Assembly: GCA_965366365.1 (NCBI GenBank)
Contig: CBDUEV010000006.1
Location: 1 to 64,000 of the forward strand
Length of the DNA stretch: 64,000 nucleotides
Direction of reading: 5' to 3'
Source: CBDUEV01 sp965366365
GTDB lineage: Bacteria; Actinomycetota; Acidimicrobiia; Spongiisociales; JAENVV01
A program made the translations under genes and the position numbers. Below the pieces are notes generated by a model. That model did no database searches, was not told where the DNA came from, and saw nothing but the letters and a program-made list of their open reading frames with translations. Positions 34,281 through 42,855 of this stretch are shown here, one piece after another (position 1 is the first letter of the stretch; the number at the start of each line of letters is the position of its first letter).

Positions 34281-35846
34281 TCAGGAACCCGCCAGCGGGG
34301 CGAGGCCCAGCTCGGGGATGGCCGGAATCGGGTTTTCGTAGAGCCACGCGTCGAAGAAGTCCTGCAGTGATCGACCCGACACCTCTTCGGCCAGCGCGAC
34401 GAACTCCTCGGTGCTGGTGTTGCCGTAGGCAAAGCGTTTGGCGTATGTCTGGAGGATCTCGAAGAAGGCCTCGTCCCCCACCTCCAACCGAAGGGCGTGC
34501 AGCGTCAATCCGCCTCGCTTGTAGACGGACGCGTTGAAGAGATCGTCGCGATGCGGGGCTCCGGGCGGCGGGAAGGCCGCCTCGGCCAGCTCGGCAGCCG
34601 CCGCATCGGTGTCGACCTGATCCGTGAAGGCCTGGCCGCTCATCACCGCGTACCAGCGGGCGATCTCCGCGTCGCGAGCTGCAGGGCCGGAGGTGTGCTC
34701 CTGCCAGAGCCACTCCGCGTATGTGGCGAAGCCCTCGTTGAGCCAGATGTCCTTCCACTCGGTCAGGCTCACGCTGTTCCCGAACCACTGATGGGCCAGT
34801 TCGTGAACCACCACGGCGTCTCCCAGGCTCAGCACCTGGCTCCCGAAGGTGGACAGCGTTTGGGTCTCGAGGGCTGCCCCCAGATCCTCGGTTTCGAGCA
34901 CCAGCGCGCCGTAGGAGTCGAAGGGGTACGGCCCGAAGATCTCGGACAGGTACCCGAGCATCTCCGATTGCCGAGCAAAGATCTCGGCGACTCCGGTGAG
35001 GTCGTCGTCGAAGTAGTTGCGGATGACGACCCCGGCGGGACCCACCTCGTCGAAGCGCTCGAAGTCGCCCACAGCCATCGTGAGGAGGTACGAAGCGAGC
35101 GGCTGATTCGCCTCCCACACGTAGGTGATGAGGTCTTCGTCCTCCAACTGTTGGGCGAGAAGCCCGCTGGAGGCGACCACGAAGGGCCGCGGGACGGTCA
35201 CCGACACTCCGTAGGTGGCTTTGTCCAAGGGGTGGTCGTTGGCCGGGAACCAGGAGGAGGCGCCGGCTGGTTCGCTGAGGGCGAAATAACCATCGACCGA
35301 CGGCAAAAAGCCGGTCTGGAACGGAGCCGCCTCCGTGAAGAACGGCACGGGCTTGCCGCCGTAGGCGATCACCATCTCAAACGTCTCGCCCGCCTCGACC
35401 GGCTCAGGGGGATCGATCCGCAGCTCTGGCTCGACATGGTCGAAGGCCGCAGCAACACCGTCGACCATGACGGTCTTGACGGTCATCGTGGAGAGGTCCA
35501 CCGACCAACTGTCGAGGTCGTCCGTGGCGACGGCCTGGAGGGTGGCCACTCCGTCGATCCGCGGGCGGGCGGGGTCGATCCGGAGTTCGAGTTCGACGTG
35601 TTGCACGTCATAGCCGGCGTTGCCGAGTTCGGGGTAGTAGTCGTCGCCCAGCCCGTCGGCGGCGTCGATCCCGCCTGCCACGATGGGCGCAGTCGTGGCG
35701 GGAATCGCGCGACTGCTCGGGACGGTGGTCGAGGTGGTCGACGCGGCGCTGCTAGTGCCCGAACAGGCGGTCACCCCGAGGGCGAGAGCGAGCACGAGCG
35801 CCGGCAGACGCCGCCGAGCGCCTTTCTGGCGCAGCTCAGTCTTCAT
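34281..35846 (-). CDS. Secreted M1 family metallopeptidase lipoprotein
   Basis: Encodes 521 aa. Signal peptide with lipobox GVTAC (Cys28) and a Ser/Thr linker. The M1 core follows: HELAHQWFGN with zinc ligands His348 and His352, catalytic Glu349, third ligand Glu371 in WLNEGFATYAEW. The substrate-binding GxMEN motif is replaced by AALETQT, as in many secreted actinobacterial M1 enzymes. It is shorter than PepN because the C-terminal helical domain is missing. The gene overlaps the end of the CCA-type gene by 11 bp. Confidence 0.9.
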   Translation of the reverse strand: MKTELRQKGARRRLPALVLALALGVTACSGTSSAASTTSTTVPSSRAIPATTAPIVAGGIDAADGLGDDYYPELGNAGYDVQHVELELRIDPARPRIDGVATLQAVATDDLDSWSVDLSTMTVKTVMVDGVAAAFDHVEPELRIDPPEPVEAGETFEMVIAYGGKPVPFFTEAAPFQTGFLPSVDGYFALSEPAGASSWFPANDHPLDKATYGVSVTVPRPFVVASSGLLAQQLEDEDLITYVWEANQPLASYLLTMAVGDFERFDEVGPAGVVIRNYFDDDLTGVAEIFARQSEMLGYLSEIFGPYPFDSYGALVLETEDLGAALETQTLSTFGSQVLSLGDAVVVHELAHQWFGNSVSLTEWKDIWLNEGFATYAEWLWQEHTSGPAARDAEIARWYAVMSGQAFTDQVDTDAAAAELAEAAFPPPGAPHRDDLFNASVYKRGGLTLHALRLEVGDEAFFEILQTYAKRFAYGNTSTEEFVALAEEVSGRSLQDFFDAWLYENPIPAIPELGLAPLAGS

Positions 35847-37218
35847 CGTGGTCCTTCATCCACGCCCGAACGAGTTCGAACGCCTCCTCTGTGGAGTAGG
35901 GGCCTTCGTCGATGCGGTGTTCCAGCAACATCTTCATGATCTCTCCCACCATGGGTCCGGGCGACAGACCGAATTCGGACATGACGTCGTTGCCGTCGAT
36001 GGGAGGCCGAAGTTTGGCGATCTCCTCCTGCTGGGACAGCACCTCGATGCGATCCTCCAATTCGTCGATGCGGCGCTGGATGGCGTCGGCCCGTTTGGCG
36101 TTCCCCGTGGTGACGTCGCATCGAACCAACTCGTTCAGGTCGGCGAGGAGGGGGCCGGCGTCGCGGGCATAGCGACGCACCGCAGAGTCGGTCCAGCCCA
36201 TCTTGAACGTATGCGGGCGCAAATGCAGGAAGACGAGCCGGCTGACGTCATCCACCATCTCCTTGGGGTACCGCAGCGCCTTGAGTCGTTCACGGGCCAT
36301 CCGGGCGCCAACCACTTCGTGGTGGTGGAATGACACCCCTCCCTTGCCGAAATGGCGGGTGGCCGGCTTTCCGATGTCATGGAGGAGGGCGGCCAAACGC
36401 AGCCGCAACGTCGGCTGGGTCTTCTCCACAACGGCCAGCGTGTGCTCCCACACGTCCTTGTGGCGGTGGAGCGGATCGCGCTGTTCGCGCAGGTCGACCA
36501 GCTCCGGCAGGAACGAGGCGGCGAGCCCGCTGTCCACGATCCCGCGTAGGCCGCGGGCGGGGTGTTCGGTGACGAGGAGCTTGGACAACTCGTCTCGAGT
36601 CCGTTCGGCCGAGACGATTTCCAGACGATCGGCCATGTCTCGGACCGCCTGCACGGCGGCGGGATCGGGTTCGAAGTCGAGGGCCGAGACGAACCGATAC
36701 AGTCGCATCATCCGCAACGGGTCGTCCGAGAAGGCGACCTCGGGGGCCAGGGGGGTTCGGAGCTCGCGTCGACCGAGGTCCTCCAGGCCGCCGAACGGGT
36801 CGACGAGTTCGAGCTTGGGGAGCGGCAGCGCCATGGCGTTGATCGTGAAATCGCGGCGCGAAAGGTCGGTTTCGATGTCGTCCGAGAAGCTCACCTCAGG
36901 CTTCCGGCTGTGGTCGCGGTAGATCTCGTTTCGGAACGTCGTGATCTCGTAGAGGTGACCGTCTGCCCTCATGCCGATGGTCCCGAACCGCTCCCCCATC
37001 GTGAACACCGCGTCGGCGATCGGCGCGATCACCCGCTTGATGTCGGCGGGATGGGCGTCGGTCGAGAAGTCGAGGTCGTCGGCGGGACGACCCAGCAGGG
37101 CGTCACGCACCGATCCACCAACCAGAAAGAGCTGGAATCCGGCGTCGGCGAACCGCTCGGCGAGACGAGCCGGCGGGGCGTCGGCCGCGACCAACCAGGC
37201 GAGACGTTCGGGAACCAT
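35836..37218 (-). CDS. CCA tRNA nucleotidyltransferase / poly(A) polymerase family with HD domain
   Basis: Encodes 460 aa. Class II nucleotidyltransferase head: LVGGSVRDALLGRPADDLDF (metal-binding Asp-x-Asp) and RRDFTINAMA. RNA-binding helices follow, then an HD domain (LLHDIGKPATRH). In Mycobacterium the equivalent gene (pcnA, Rv3907c) lies just upstream of the MviN-SigM region, so location agrees. Family members add CCA to tRNA; a poly(A) role cannot be excluded. The ATG at 37218 is preceded at 6 nt by TATCCT. Confidence 0.9.
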   Translation of the reverse strand: MVPERLAWLVAADAPPARLAERFADAGFQLFLVGGSVRDALLGRPADDLDFSTDAHPADIKRVIAPIADAVFTMGERFGTIGMRADGHLYEITTFRNEIYRDHSRKPEVSFSDDIETDLSRRDFTINAMALPLPKLELVDPFGGLEDLGRRELRTPLAPEVAFSDDPLRMMRLYRFVSALDFEPDPAAVQAVRDMADRLEIVSAERTRDELSKLLVTEHPARGLRGIVDSGLAASFLPELVDLREQRDPLHRHKDVWEHTLAVVEKTQPTLRLRLAALLHDIGKPATRHFGKGGVSFHHHEVVGARMARERLKALRYPKEMVDDVSRLVFLHLRPHTFKMGWTDSAVRRYARDAGPLLADLNELVRCDVTTGNAKRADAIQRRIDELEDRIEVLSQQEEIAKLRPPIDGNDVMSEFGLSPGPMVGEIMKMLLEHRIDEGPYSTEEAFELVRAWMKDHDED

Positions 37219-37224
37219 GGCGCC

Positions 37225-37230
37225 AGGATA
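37225..37230 (-). promoter_or_regulatory. -10 element for leaderless CCA-enzyme mRNA
   Basis: TATCCT on the minus strand ends 6 nt before the ATG at 37218. No Shine-Dalgarno sequence is present and the -35 region is weak. Confidence 0.45.
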
Positions 37231-37323
37231 AAGCCCCCGACGCGTCCGCGAACCGAAGGACGGATGATCGCCCCCCTTGGGGCCGCCCACCGCCCCGCCG
37301 GCGCCTTCTCGAGGCCAAGTCTG

Positions 37324-37375
37324 GAACCCAGTCGGTGAACCCAGTCGGTGAACCCAGTCGGTGAATCCAGTCGGG
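37324..37375. repeat. 13-bp tandem repeat, four copies
   Basis: Units GAACCCAGTCGGT at 37324, 37337 and 37350 are identical; the fourth at 37363 reads GAATCCAGTCGGG. They lie in the 224-bp divergent gap between the CCA-type gene and the DinB gene, outside both. Thirteen is not a multiple of three, so it is not a coding repeat. Confidence 0.9.
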
Positions 37376-37430
37376 CAACACAGGCAACACTGCCTCGGCG
37401 CTCCGCCGGGAGCGGGCTTCCACGCCGGAG

Positions 37431-37436
37431 TAGGCT
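37431..37436 (+). promoter_or_regulatory. -10 element for leaderless DinB mRNA
   Basis: TAGGCT followed by 6 nt and the ATG at 37443; same spacing as at 23750 and 43724. Confidence 0.45.
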
Positions 37437-37442
37437 CGCCGG

Positions 37443-37940
37443 ATGAACCTGCTCCTGGAATTCTTCCGACACAACAGCATGATGAACGAGCGTCTCGTCG
37501 ATGCCTGCCGGCCGCTCACACCTTCCCAGCTCGAGGTCGAGGTGGCCGGAACGTATGGGAACATCGGAGCCAGCCTCGTCCACATCGCCAACGCGCAGGT
37601 TGGGTATGCGGCTCGGCTGCTCGGCCTCGAGCGGAATCCGCCCTTGCCGGAGAGCCCGTTTCCGGGTTTCGAGAGCCTCAACGCGCAGTTCGCGGTCGGG
37701 AACCGTCAACTCCTGGAGGCTGCTGCCCATCCAGACATGGAGCGCCAGGTCGAGGTGTCCGGCGATGACCCGGCCGGGGTATGGAGGATGCCGGCGGCGC
37801 TCATCCTGATCCAGGCCGTCAATCATGGGACCGACCACCGATCACACGTAGCCACCATCCTCACTCAGCTCGGAGTGGAACCGCCGGAGATGGATGGCTG
37901 GACGTACTTCGAGGACGCCGGCCACATGGCCGAGGTCTGA
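37443..37940 (+). CDS. DinB family protein
   Basis: Encodes 165 aa, a four-helix bundle of the DinB/YfiT-like superfamily. The three metal-binding His residues are visible: one in LVHIANAQ and two in NHGTDHRSHV. Members include mycothiol- or bacillithiol-dependent transferases; substrate here unknown. It is convergent with pilT, 37 bp away, with a small CCGCG-GCAA-CGCGG hairpin in the gap (37945-37958). Confidence 0.85.
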   Translation: MNLLLEFFRHNSMMNERLVDACRPLTPSQLEVEVAGTYGNIGASLVHIANAQVGYAARLLGLERNPPLPESPFPGFESLNAQFAVGNRQLLEAAAHPDMERQVEVSGDDPAGVWRMPAALILIQAVNHGTDHRSHVATILTQLGVEPPEMDGWTYFEDAGHMAEV

Positions 37941-37977
37941 GTCACCGCGGCAACGCGGAGAACGGCGGCGCCGTGCT

Positions 37978-39057
37978 CTAGACCTTGATGATGCCCTCTT
38001 GCTCGGCCTTGACTCGGAAGTCGTGAGGATTCGAGGCAGTGCTCATGGCGGTCTGGAACGAGATATCGCCATTCTTGAAGAGGTTGAGGATCGACTGGTC
38101 GAAAGTCTGCATGCCGTAGAACTCGGATTCTCTGATCACCTCGACCAGGCTGTGGGTCTGTGTTGAGTCCACGATCCGGTCGAAGACACGTCCGTTCATG
38201 GTCATGATCTCCACGGCCGGCGCCCGACCTCCGTCTGACTTCTCGAGCAGTCGCTGACTGACGACGCCCTTCAGGGTGGAGCCCAGGAGAATGCGGATCT
38301 GTTGCTGCTGGTAGGGCGGGAAAAAGTCGATGATCCGGTTTATCGTCTCGGTGGCGTCGATGGTGTGCAGCGTCGACAGGACGAGGTGTCCGGTCTCGGC
38401 AGCCTGGAGAGCGGCCTTGACGGTCTCGGCGTCACGCATCTCGCCGATCAGAATCACGTCCGGATCCTGCCGGAGAGCACGTCGTAGAGCCTCGGTGAAG
38501 TCCTTCGTGTCCATGCCCACTTCGCGTTGGGCGATGATGGCGAGCTTGTCGCGGTGCAGCACCTCGATCGGGTCTTCGATGGTGATGATGTTCACGCGGC
38601 GGGTCTGGTTCATGTGGTCGATGATCGACGCCAGCGTCGTCGTCTTGCCGGAACCGGTAGGACCGGTCACCAGCACGAGGCCGCGCGCTTCTGCGGCGAG
38701 CTTCTCGAGCACGGGAGGAAGGCCGAGTTCGGCAAAATCCTGGGTGGTGGGGAGCACACGGCGAAGGACGAGGCTGACCGAACCACGCTGCCGGAACACG
38801 TTGACCCGGAAACGTCCGAGTTCGGCCTTCCCGTAGGCGAAGTCGGCCTCGTTCATCTCCCGGAACTCGCCGGCGGCGCGCTGAGTGAAGATACTCTGTG
38901 CGTATTCCTCGGTGTCATTGGGGAGAAGCATCGGCAGGCTCGTCGGATGGAGTTCACCATCGATCCGCATGACCGGTGGGGAGCCCACCTTGAGATGGAG
39001 ATCCGACGCCTCGACGTCGATCATCTTCTTCAGTAGCTCATCAAGAGACGCAGCCAC
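37978..39057 (-). CDS. pilT: PilT/type IV pilus retraction ATPase homologue
   Basis: Encodes 359 aa. Walker A GPTGSGKTTT, Asp box IITIEDPIE, Walker B DVILIGEMRD and His box LVLSTLHTIDA are intact. N-terminal PAS-like region (SDLHLKVGSPPVMRIDGEL) is typical. It should be a hexameric motor that depolymerises type IV pili. No pilin, pilB, pilC or other pilus gene lies in the window. The start GTG is preceded by GAGGAGG. Unlinked PilT may act with a distant pilus or Tad system. Confidence 0.93.
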   Translation of the reverse strand: MAASLDELLKKMIDVEASDLHLKVGSPPVMRIDGELHPTSLPMLLPNDTEEYAQSIFTQRAAGEFREMNEADFAYGKAELGRFRVNVFRQRGSVSLVLRRVLPTTQDFAELGLPPVLEKLAAEARGLVLVTGPTGSGKTTTLASIIDHMNQTRRVNIITIEDPIEVLHRDKLAIIAQREVGMDTKDFTEALRRALRQDPDVILIGEMRDAETVKAALQAAETGHLVLSTLHTIDATETINRIIDFFPPYQQQQIRILLGSTLKGVVSQRLLEKSDGGRAPAVEIMTMNGRVFDRIVDSTQTHSLVEVIRESEFYGMQTFDQSILNLFKNGDISFQTAMSTASNPHDFRVKAEQEGIIKV

Positions 39058-39114
39058 ACGTTCCTCCTCGGGGAAGTGCCTATCTCACCATCATCGGCCG
39101 CGTTCGGCGCGGAC

Positions 39115-40128
39115 TTAACCGATCTCCCAGAACCGACCCGCGCTTTTTGCCGCGAGGTCGACGATGCGCCAGGCGCCCGGTTGCGACTGGACGGGCAGGT
39201 GATCGGAGGGGGCCTCCCCCATGGCTCCGTCGATGGTGGCGGTCACCGACGTCCTGATCGCCGCCAGGTCATAGCCGCCCTCCAGAAAGAACAAGGTCCG
39301 CTTGGCGGGAACCAAGCCCTTGAGTCGGTACGCCATCGACTGATAGTCGCCTGCTCGCAGCATCCCGTCGGCCAGAGGGTCCTCTTCCCGGGCGTCGTAT
39401 CCGGCGCTCACCAGAATCCAGTCGGGTTCGAACTGTCGCAGAACCGGCTCCACCACACGGTCGAAGGCAGCCAGGTAAGCGTCACCACCGGTGTAGGCAG
39501 GGAAGGGTATGTTCAGGGTGGTTCCCTCGCCGGGGCCGTACCCGGTTTCGTCCAGCCAGCCGCTCCCGGGGTAGAACGGGTATTGATGGGTCGAGATGTA
39601 GAGCACCCTCCCATCGGCGTTGAAGAGATCCTGCGTCCCGTTCCCGTGGTGAACGTCCCAATCGACGATGGCTACCCGATTGCCCAGCTCTGCCAGCATC
39701 TGGGCGGTGACCGCCACGTTGTTGAACAGGCAGAAGCCCATCGCCTGACTCTCGAGGGCGTGATGTCCCGGGGGGCGGACCGCCAGGAAAGCCATCTCGG
39801 CGACCCCCTCCATGAGGGCGGCAACCGCTTGCGGCCCGGCGCCGGCCGCCCTGATCGCCGCCTCCCACGAGCGAGCATTGGCGTAGGTGTCGCCATCCAG
39901 GTGCCCTCCCCCCGCTGCGCAGAATCGCTCGATCGCCGTCTGATACTCGACCGGGTGGACCGCCGCGAGCAGTTCCCGATCGACCTCTTCCGCCTCGAGT
40001 TCGATGAGAGGAGCTTTGGCGTTGCGGGCTCCTTCGACGGCCGCGGGCACTCGTTCGGGCCGCTCCGGGTGCCAGTCCTCGTGCATGTGGAGGAGAAAGG
40101 CCGGGTGACTGATCAGCAACGCACGCAT
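39115..40128 (-). CDS. Histone deacetylase-family amidohydrolase (AcuC/acetylpolyamine type)
   Basis: Encodes 337 aa from the ATG at 40128; a longer frame exists to 40152 but lacks support. Active-site elements are all present: RPPGHHAL (His-His), VDWDVHHGNGTQ (Asp and His zinc ligands), SAGYDA (Asp ligand) and LEGGYDL (transition-state Tyr). Bacterial members remove acetyl groups from proteins (AcuC) or polyamines. It is divergent from a GNAT acetyltransferase 80 bp away, which could be its functional opposite. Confidence 0.9.
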   Translation of the reverse strand: MRALLISHPAFLLHMHEDWHPERPERVPAAVEGARNAKAPLIELEAEEVDRELLAAVHPVEYQTAIERFCAAGGGHLDGDTYANARSWEAAIRAAGAGPQAVAALMEGVAEMAFLAVRPPGHHALESQAMGFCLFNNVAVTAQMLAELGNRVAIVDWDVHHGNGTQDLFNADGRVLYISTHQYPFYPGSGWLDETGYGPGEGTTLNIPFPAYTGGDAYLAAFDRVVEPVLRQFEPDWILVSAGYDAREEDPLADGMLRAGDYQSMAYRLKGLVPAKRTLFFLEGGYDLAAIRTSVTATIDGAMGEAPSDHLPVQSQPGAWRIVDLAAKSAGRFWEIG

Positions 40129-40208
40129 GGCTCCACTCTGGCACACGACCACCGGCGAGTGTGCCTCTCAAAGCCCGTAAAGTGGCGCTACCTCAACGCG
40201 GAGCCGTG

Positions 40209-40937
40209 GTGAACCTCATTGTGCGTGGAACGTGGCCGGGTCCAATGGTCCTCAGACAGGGCTGGGCGAAGGCCAACGTCCGTCCCTGGAACGACGACAT
40301 ACCCGACGCCCACCTCCGGCTCGTCAGGGGAAGCGAGAGCTTCGTGCGCTCGTGCGCCGAGGCTGTCAGAGAAGCCGGCGCCGGCGGCGTGATCTCTCCC
40401 CCGGTCGCGGAGACCGGGACGGGCCTCTGGAATCGAGCTGGTTTTCGCCCGTATCTGTCTCTCGACCTCTACACCCGTGATCTCTTCCAGCCGCTCGAGG
40501 AGCCTGCCCATCCGGTCGAGAAGGAGAGCCCCGGCGACTGGAGCGGTCCCGTTGCCATCGACCGGGCCTCCTTCGAACCGATCTGGCGGCTGGGGGGTCT
40601 CGGCCTTCGCGAAGCCAAGGATGCCACTCCCCGCAGCGCCTTCCTCTGCTCGAGGCAGCCCGACGGGACGATGGTCGGTTTCGCCGTCGTGGGCGCCGGT
40701 AGTGCCGTTGCCTACCTCCAGCGTGTCGCCGTTCATCCGGATCATCGAGGAGCCGGATACGGGCGGAGTCTGGTTCGCGCCGCCTTGCGCTGGGGGCGCA
40801 ACCACGGCGGAAGGACGATGCTCCTCAACACCCAGCGCGACAACTGGGCAGCTGCCGTTCTCTATCAGTCGGAGGGTTTCGAGCGCATGCCCTCGGTCCT
40901 CGAGGTGCTCCGCTTTGGGGATCCGCCACTAACGTGA
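40209..40937 (+). CDS. GNAT family N-acetyltransferase (possibly tandem GNAT)
   Basis: Encodes 242 aa from the second of two GTG codons; CGGAG five bases upstream favours 40209 over 40206. The C-terminal half is a full GNAT domain: YLQRVAVHPDHRGAGYGRSLVRA (motif A) and LNTQRDNWAAAVLYQSEGF. The N-terminal half (SPPVAETGTGLWNRAGFRPY) looks like the end of a degenerate GNAT fold. Its stop overlaps the pseudokinase start (GTGA), so it is expressed with that gene. Substrate unknown. Confidence 0.82.
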   Translation: MNLIVRGTWPGPMVLRQGWAKANVRPWNDDIPDAHLRLVRGSESFVRSCAEAVREAGAGGVISPPVAETGTGLWNRAGFRPYLSLDLYTRDLFQPLEEPAHPVEKESPGDWSGPVAIDRASFEPIWRLGGLGLREAKDATPRSAFLCSRQPDGTMVGFAVVGAGSAVAYLQRVAVHPDHRGAGYGRSLVRAALRWGRNHGGRTMLLNTQRDNWAAAVLYQSEGFERMPSVLEVLRFGDPPLT

Positions 40938-42277
40938 GTCCTCATCTGGGGAGGGATCCGTTGCCGCCAGCTCTACCCGACCGTTACCAACTCGAAGTTC
41001 GCCTCGGCCGCGACGGCGACGTCGAGGAATGGTTGGCGATGGATACCGCCCTGGACAGGCCGGTCCTGGTCCGGGCTCTCGGACCGGAAGCCGGTCCGGA
41101 GCGCTCCGAGCAGTTCCTGGAGGCGGTCAGGGGCGCCGCTCAGGTTTCGCATATCCACTTGGCCGCCATCTACACGGCCGCTCACTTGGAGGATTCGACG
41201 TACTCGATCTCGGAGTGGGTGGGAGGCATGACCCTCGCCGACCGCACCGCCGCCCGCGAGCCGATACCTCCTGAGGAGTTCGTTCCGAATGCCGCCGGAC
41301 TGGCCGAAGCATTGGCCGTCCTCCACGCCGCCGGCCAAATCCACGGGGCAATCGACGCCCGGGCCATATTCTTCTCGGCCGCCCACCCCGCCAAGCTGGC
41401 GGCTTTCGGCCGCCCTCCCGTGACTCGATACGCCAGCAACGACGTCGAGGCTCTGGCCACCACGCTCGAACGAACCCTGACCGGTGGCGAGCCCGGGAAC
41501 GTGCCACCGTCGCAGGTGGTGGATCGCCTGTCCCCGATCGTGGACGGAGCCTTGTCCGAAGCCCGCACCGGCATGTTCGATGCCGGCGCTCTCGCCAGCG
41601 CTCTCCACACGGCTCCCACCCCCAACATGGCGGCCGCTCCCGCCGGAGAGGGCTGGAACTGGAAGTGGTTGGCGCCCGCGGCGTTTCTGGCTCTCGTCGC
41701 CATCGTGCTCACCGCCATCGGAGTTTCCTTGGTCGACGACGGCGGAAGGGCGGCGGCTGTTCCGACCCCCACCACGAGCCCTTCCCCCACGCCTCCCCCC
41801 GTGTCCTCGCCACCTTCGGAGAGCGAGCCCCCCCAGACGTCCGACGGCCCGCCGGTCACGGTGGTCAGGGCTTTCTCCTTCGACCCCACCGGCGATGGGG
41901 AGGAGCACGAGGAACTGGCCGCGGCTGCGATCGACGGGGACTTCGCGACGAGTTGGAAGACCGAGAGCTACCTCGATCCCCTTCCTCTTCAGAAGGCGGG
42001 CGTGGGACTCGCCGTCGAAGTCGACGGCTCGCCGAGCGGCGTCGATATCACGGGGATTCGCAATGGAACGGTGTGGGAGCTGCGGTGGAGCCCGGCGGCG
42101 GCCGCCGCTTTGGCGGACTGGACGGGTGTGGCAGAGGGAACCGTTCGAGATGGCCAGCTCTCCGCCGACCTCCCTGAGCAGGCCGGTGGAGTTTGGCTCA
42201 TCTGGTTCACGGACCTTCCCGCCGACAACGAAGGTACCTACAACTCCACGGTGGCAGAAGTACGATTCCGGCCATGA
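40934..42277 (+). CDS. Membrane pseudokinase with exported discoidin-like domain (MviN C-terminal type)
   Basis: Encodes 447 aa. Residues ~15-225 follow a Ser/Thr kinase fold but every key residue is lost: the VAIK Lys is Arg47, HRD is HGA (137-139), the catalytic-loop Asn is Ala144 and DFG is AFG (157-159). A helix at ~246-268 is followed by a Ser/Pro linker and a ~140-residue beta domain (AAAAIDGDFATSWKTESY) of the discoidin type. In Mycobacterium the same arrangement is the C-terminal part of MviN (Rv3910), after the MurJ flippase domain and just before sigM. Here MurJ is absent. Regulation of cell-wall synthesis through a kinase partner is inferred. Confidence 0.82.
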   Translation: MSPHLGRDPLPPALPDRYQLEVRLGRDGDVEEWLAMDTALDRPVLVRALGPEAGPERSEQFLEAVRGAAQVSHIHLAAIYTAAHLEDSTYSISEWVGGMTLADRTAAREPIPPEEFVPNAAGLAEALAVLHAAGQIHGAIDARAIFFSAAHPAKLAAFGRPPVTRYASNDVEALATTLERTLTGGEPGNVPPSQVVDRLSPIVDGALSEARTGMFDAGALASALHTAPTPNMAAAPAGEGWNWKWLAPAAFLALVAIVLTAIGVSLVDDGGRAAAVPTPTTSPSPTPPPVSSPPSESEPPQTSDGPPVTVVRAFSFDPTGDGEEHEELAAAAIDGDFATSWKTESYLDPLPLQKAGVGLAVEVDGSPSGVDITGIRNGTVWELRWSPAAAAALADWTGVAEGTVRDGQLSADLPEQAGGVWLIWFTDLPADNEGTYNSTVAEVRFRP

Positions 42278-42855
42278 CCGCAAGTCGCGCCTCCGAAGAT
42301 CGCGTTTTGGTGGATCGCTATCTCTCCGGGGACAGAGACGCGTTCGATCGGCTCATGGCTGCACACGAAGACCGCGTGTTCTCCGTGTGCCTGCGCGTCA
42401 TGCGGGACCGCGAGGCGGCACTCGACGCCGTTCAGGAGACCTTCATCACGGTCTTTCGCAAGGCCCACATGTACAACGGTCAATCCGCTTTCTCCACCTG
42501 GCTGTACCGCGTGGCGGTCAACACGTGCTACGACCAGCTGCGAAAGGCGAAACGCCGGCGCACGGAACCGATTCCCGACGGTCGCGACCCGGCCGACCCG
42601 ACGGTCGAGGACGAACTCACCGCCGTCGAACTCCGACCCGACCTCCAGGCTGCGCTCGCCACGCTCTCGGACGAGTTTCGCGACGCGGTCGTCCTGAGCG
42701 ACCTCGAGGGGCTCCCCCTCTCCGAGGTCGGCGAGATACTGGGCGTACCGGTCGGGACCGTGAAATCCCGGGTCTTTCGGGGCCGGCGCCTGCTCGCCGA
42801 TCAACTGAGGAACCTTCAGGCCAACCCGCAACGTCAGAGTGACGAAGATGCATAG
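42274..42855 (+). CDS. sigM: ECF sigma factor, SigM-like
   Basis: Encodes 193 aa. Region 2 (YLSGDRDAFDRLMAAHEDRV, ALDAVQETFITVFRKAHMY) and region 4 (LPLSEVGEILGVPVGTVKSR) are complete. Location between the pseudokinase and thioredoxin genes matches mycobacterial sigM. The ATG at 42274 overlaps the pseudokinase stop (ATGA) and the gene overlaps the anti-sigma start, a translation-coupled trio. Confidence 0.9.
   Translation: MTASRASEDRVLVDRYLSGDRDAFDRLMAAHEDRVFSVCLRVMRDREAALDAVQETFITVFRKAHMYNGQSAFSTWLYRVAVNTCYDQLRKAKRRRTEPIPDGRDPADPTVEDELTAVELRPDLQAALATLSDEFRDAVVLSDLEGLPLSEVGEILGVPVGTVKSRVFRGRRLLADQLRNLQANPQRQSDEDA

Noticed and set aside
37324..37375. Possible CRISPR array
   Set aside because: Units are 13 bp and directly adjacent without spacers, and no cas genes are present.
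37945..37958. CCGCG-GCAA-CGCGG hairpin between DinB and pilT as terminator
   Set aside because: Only a 5-bp stem and no U tract; kept as a remark, not as a feature.
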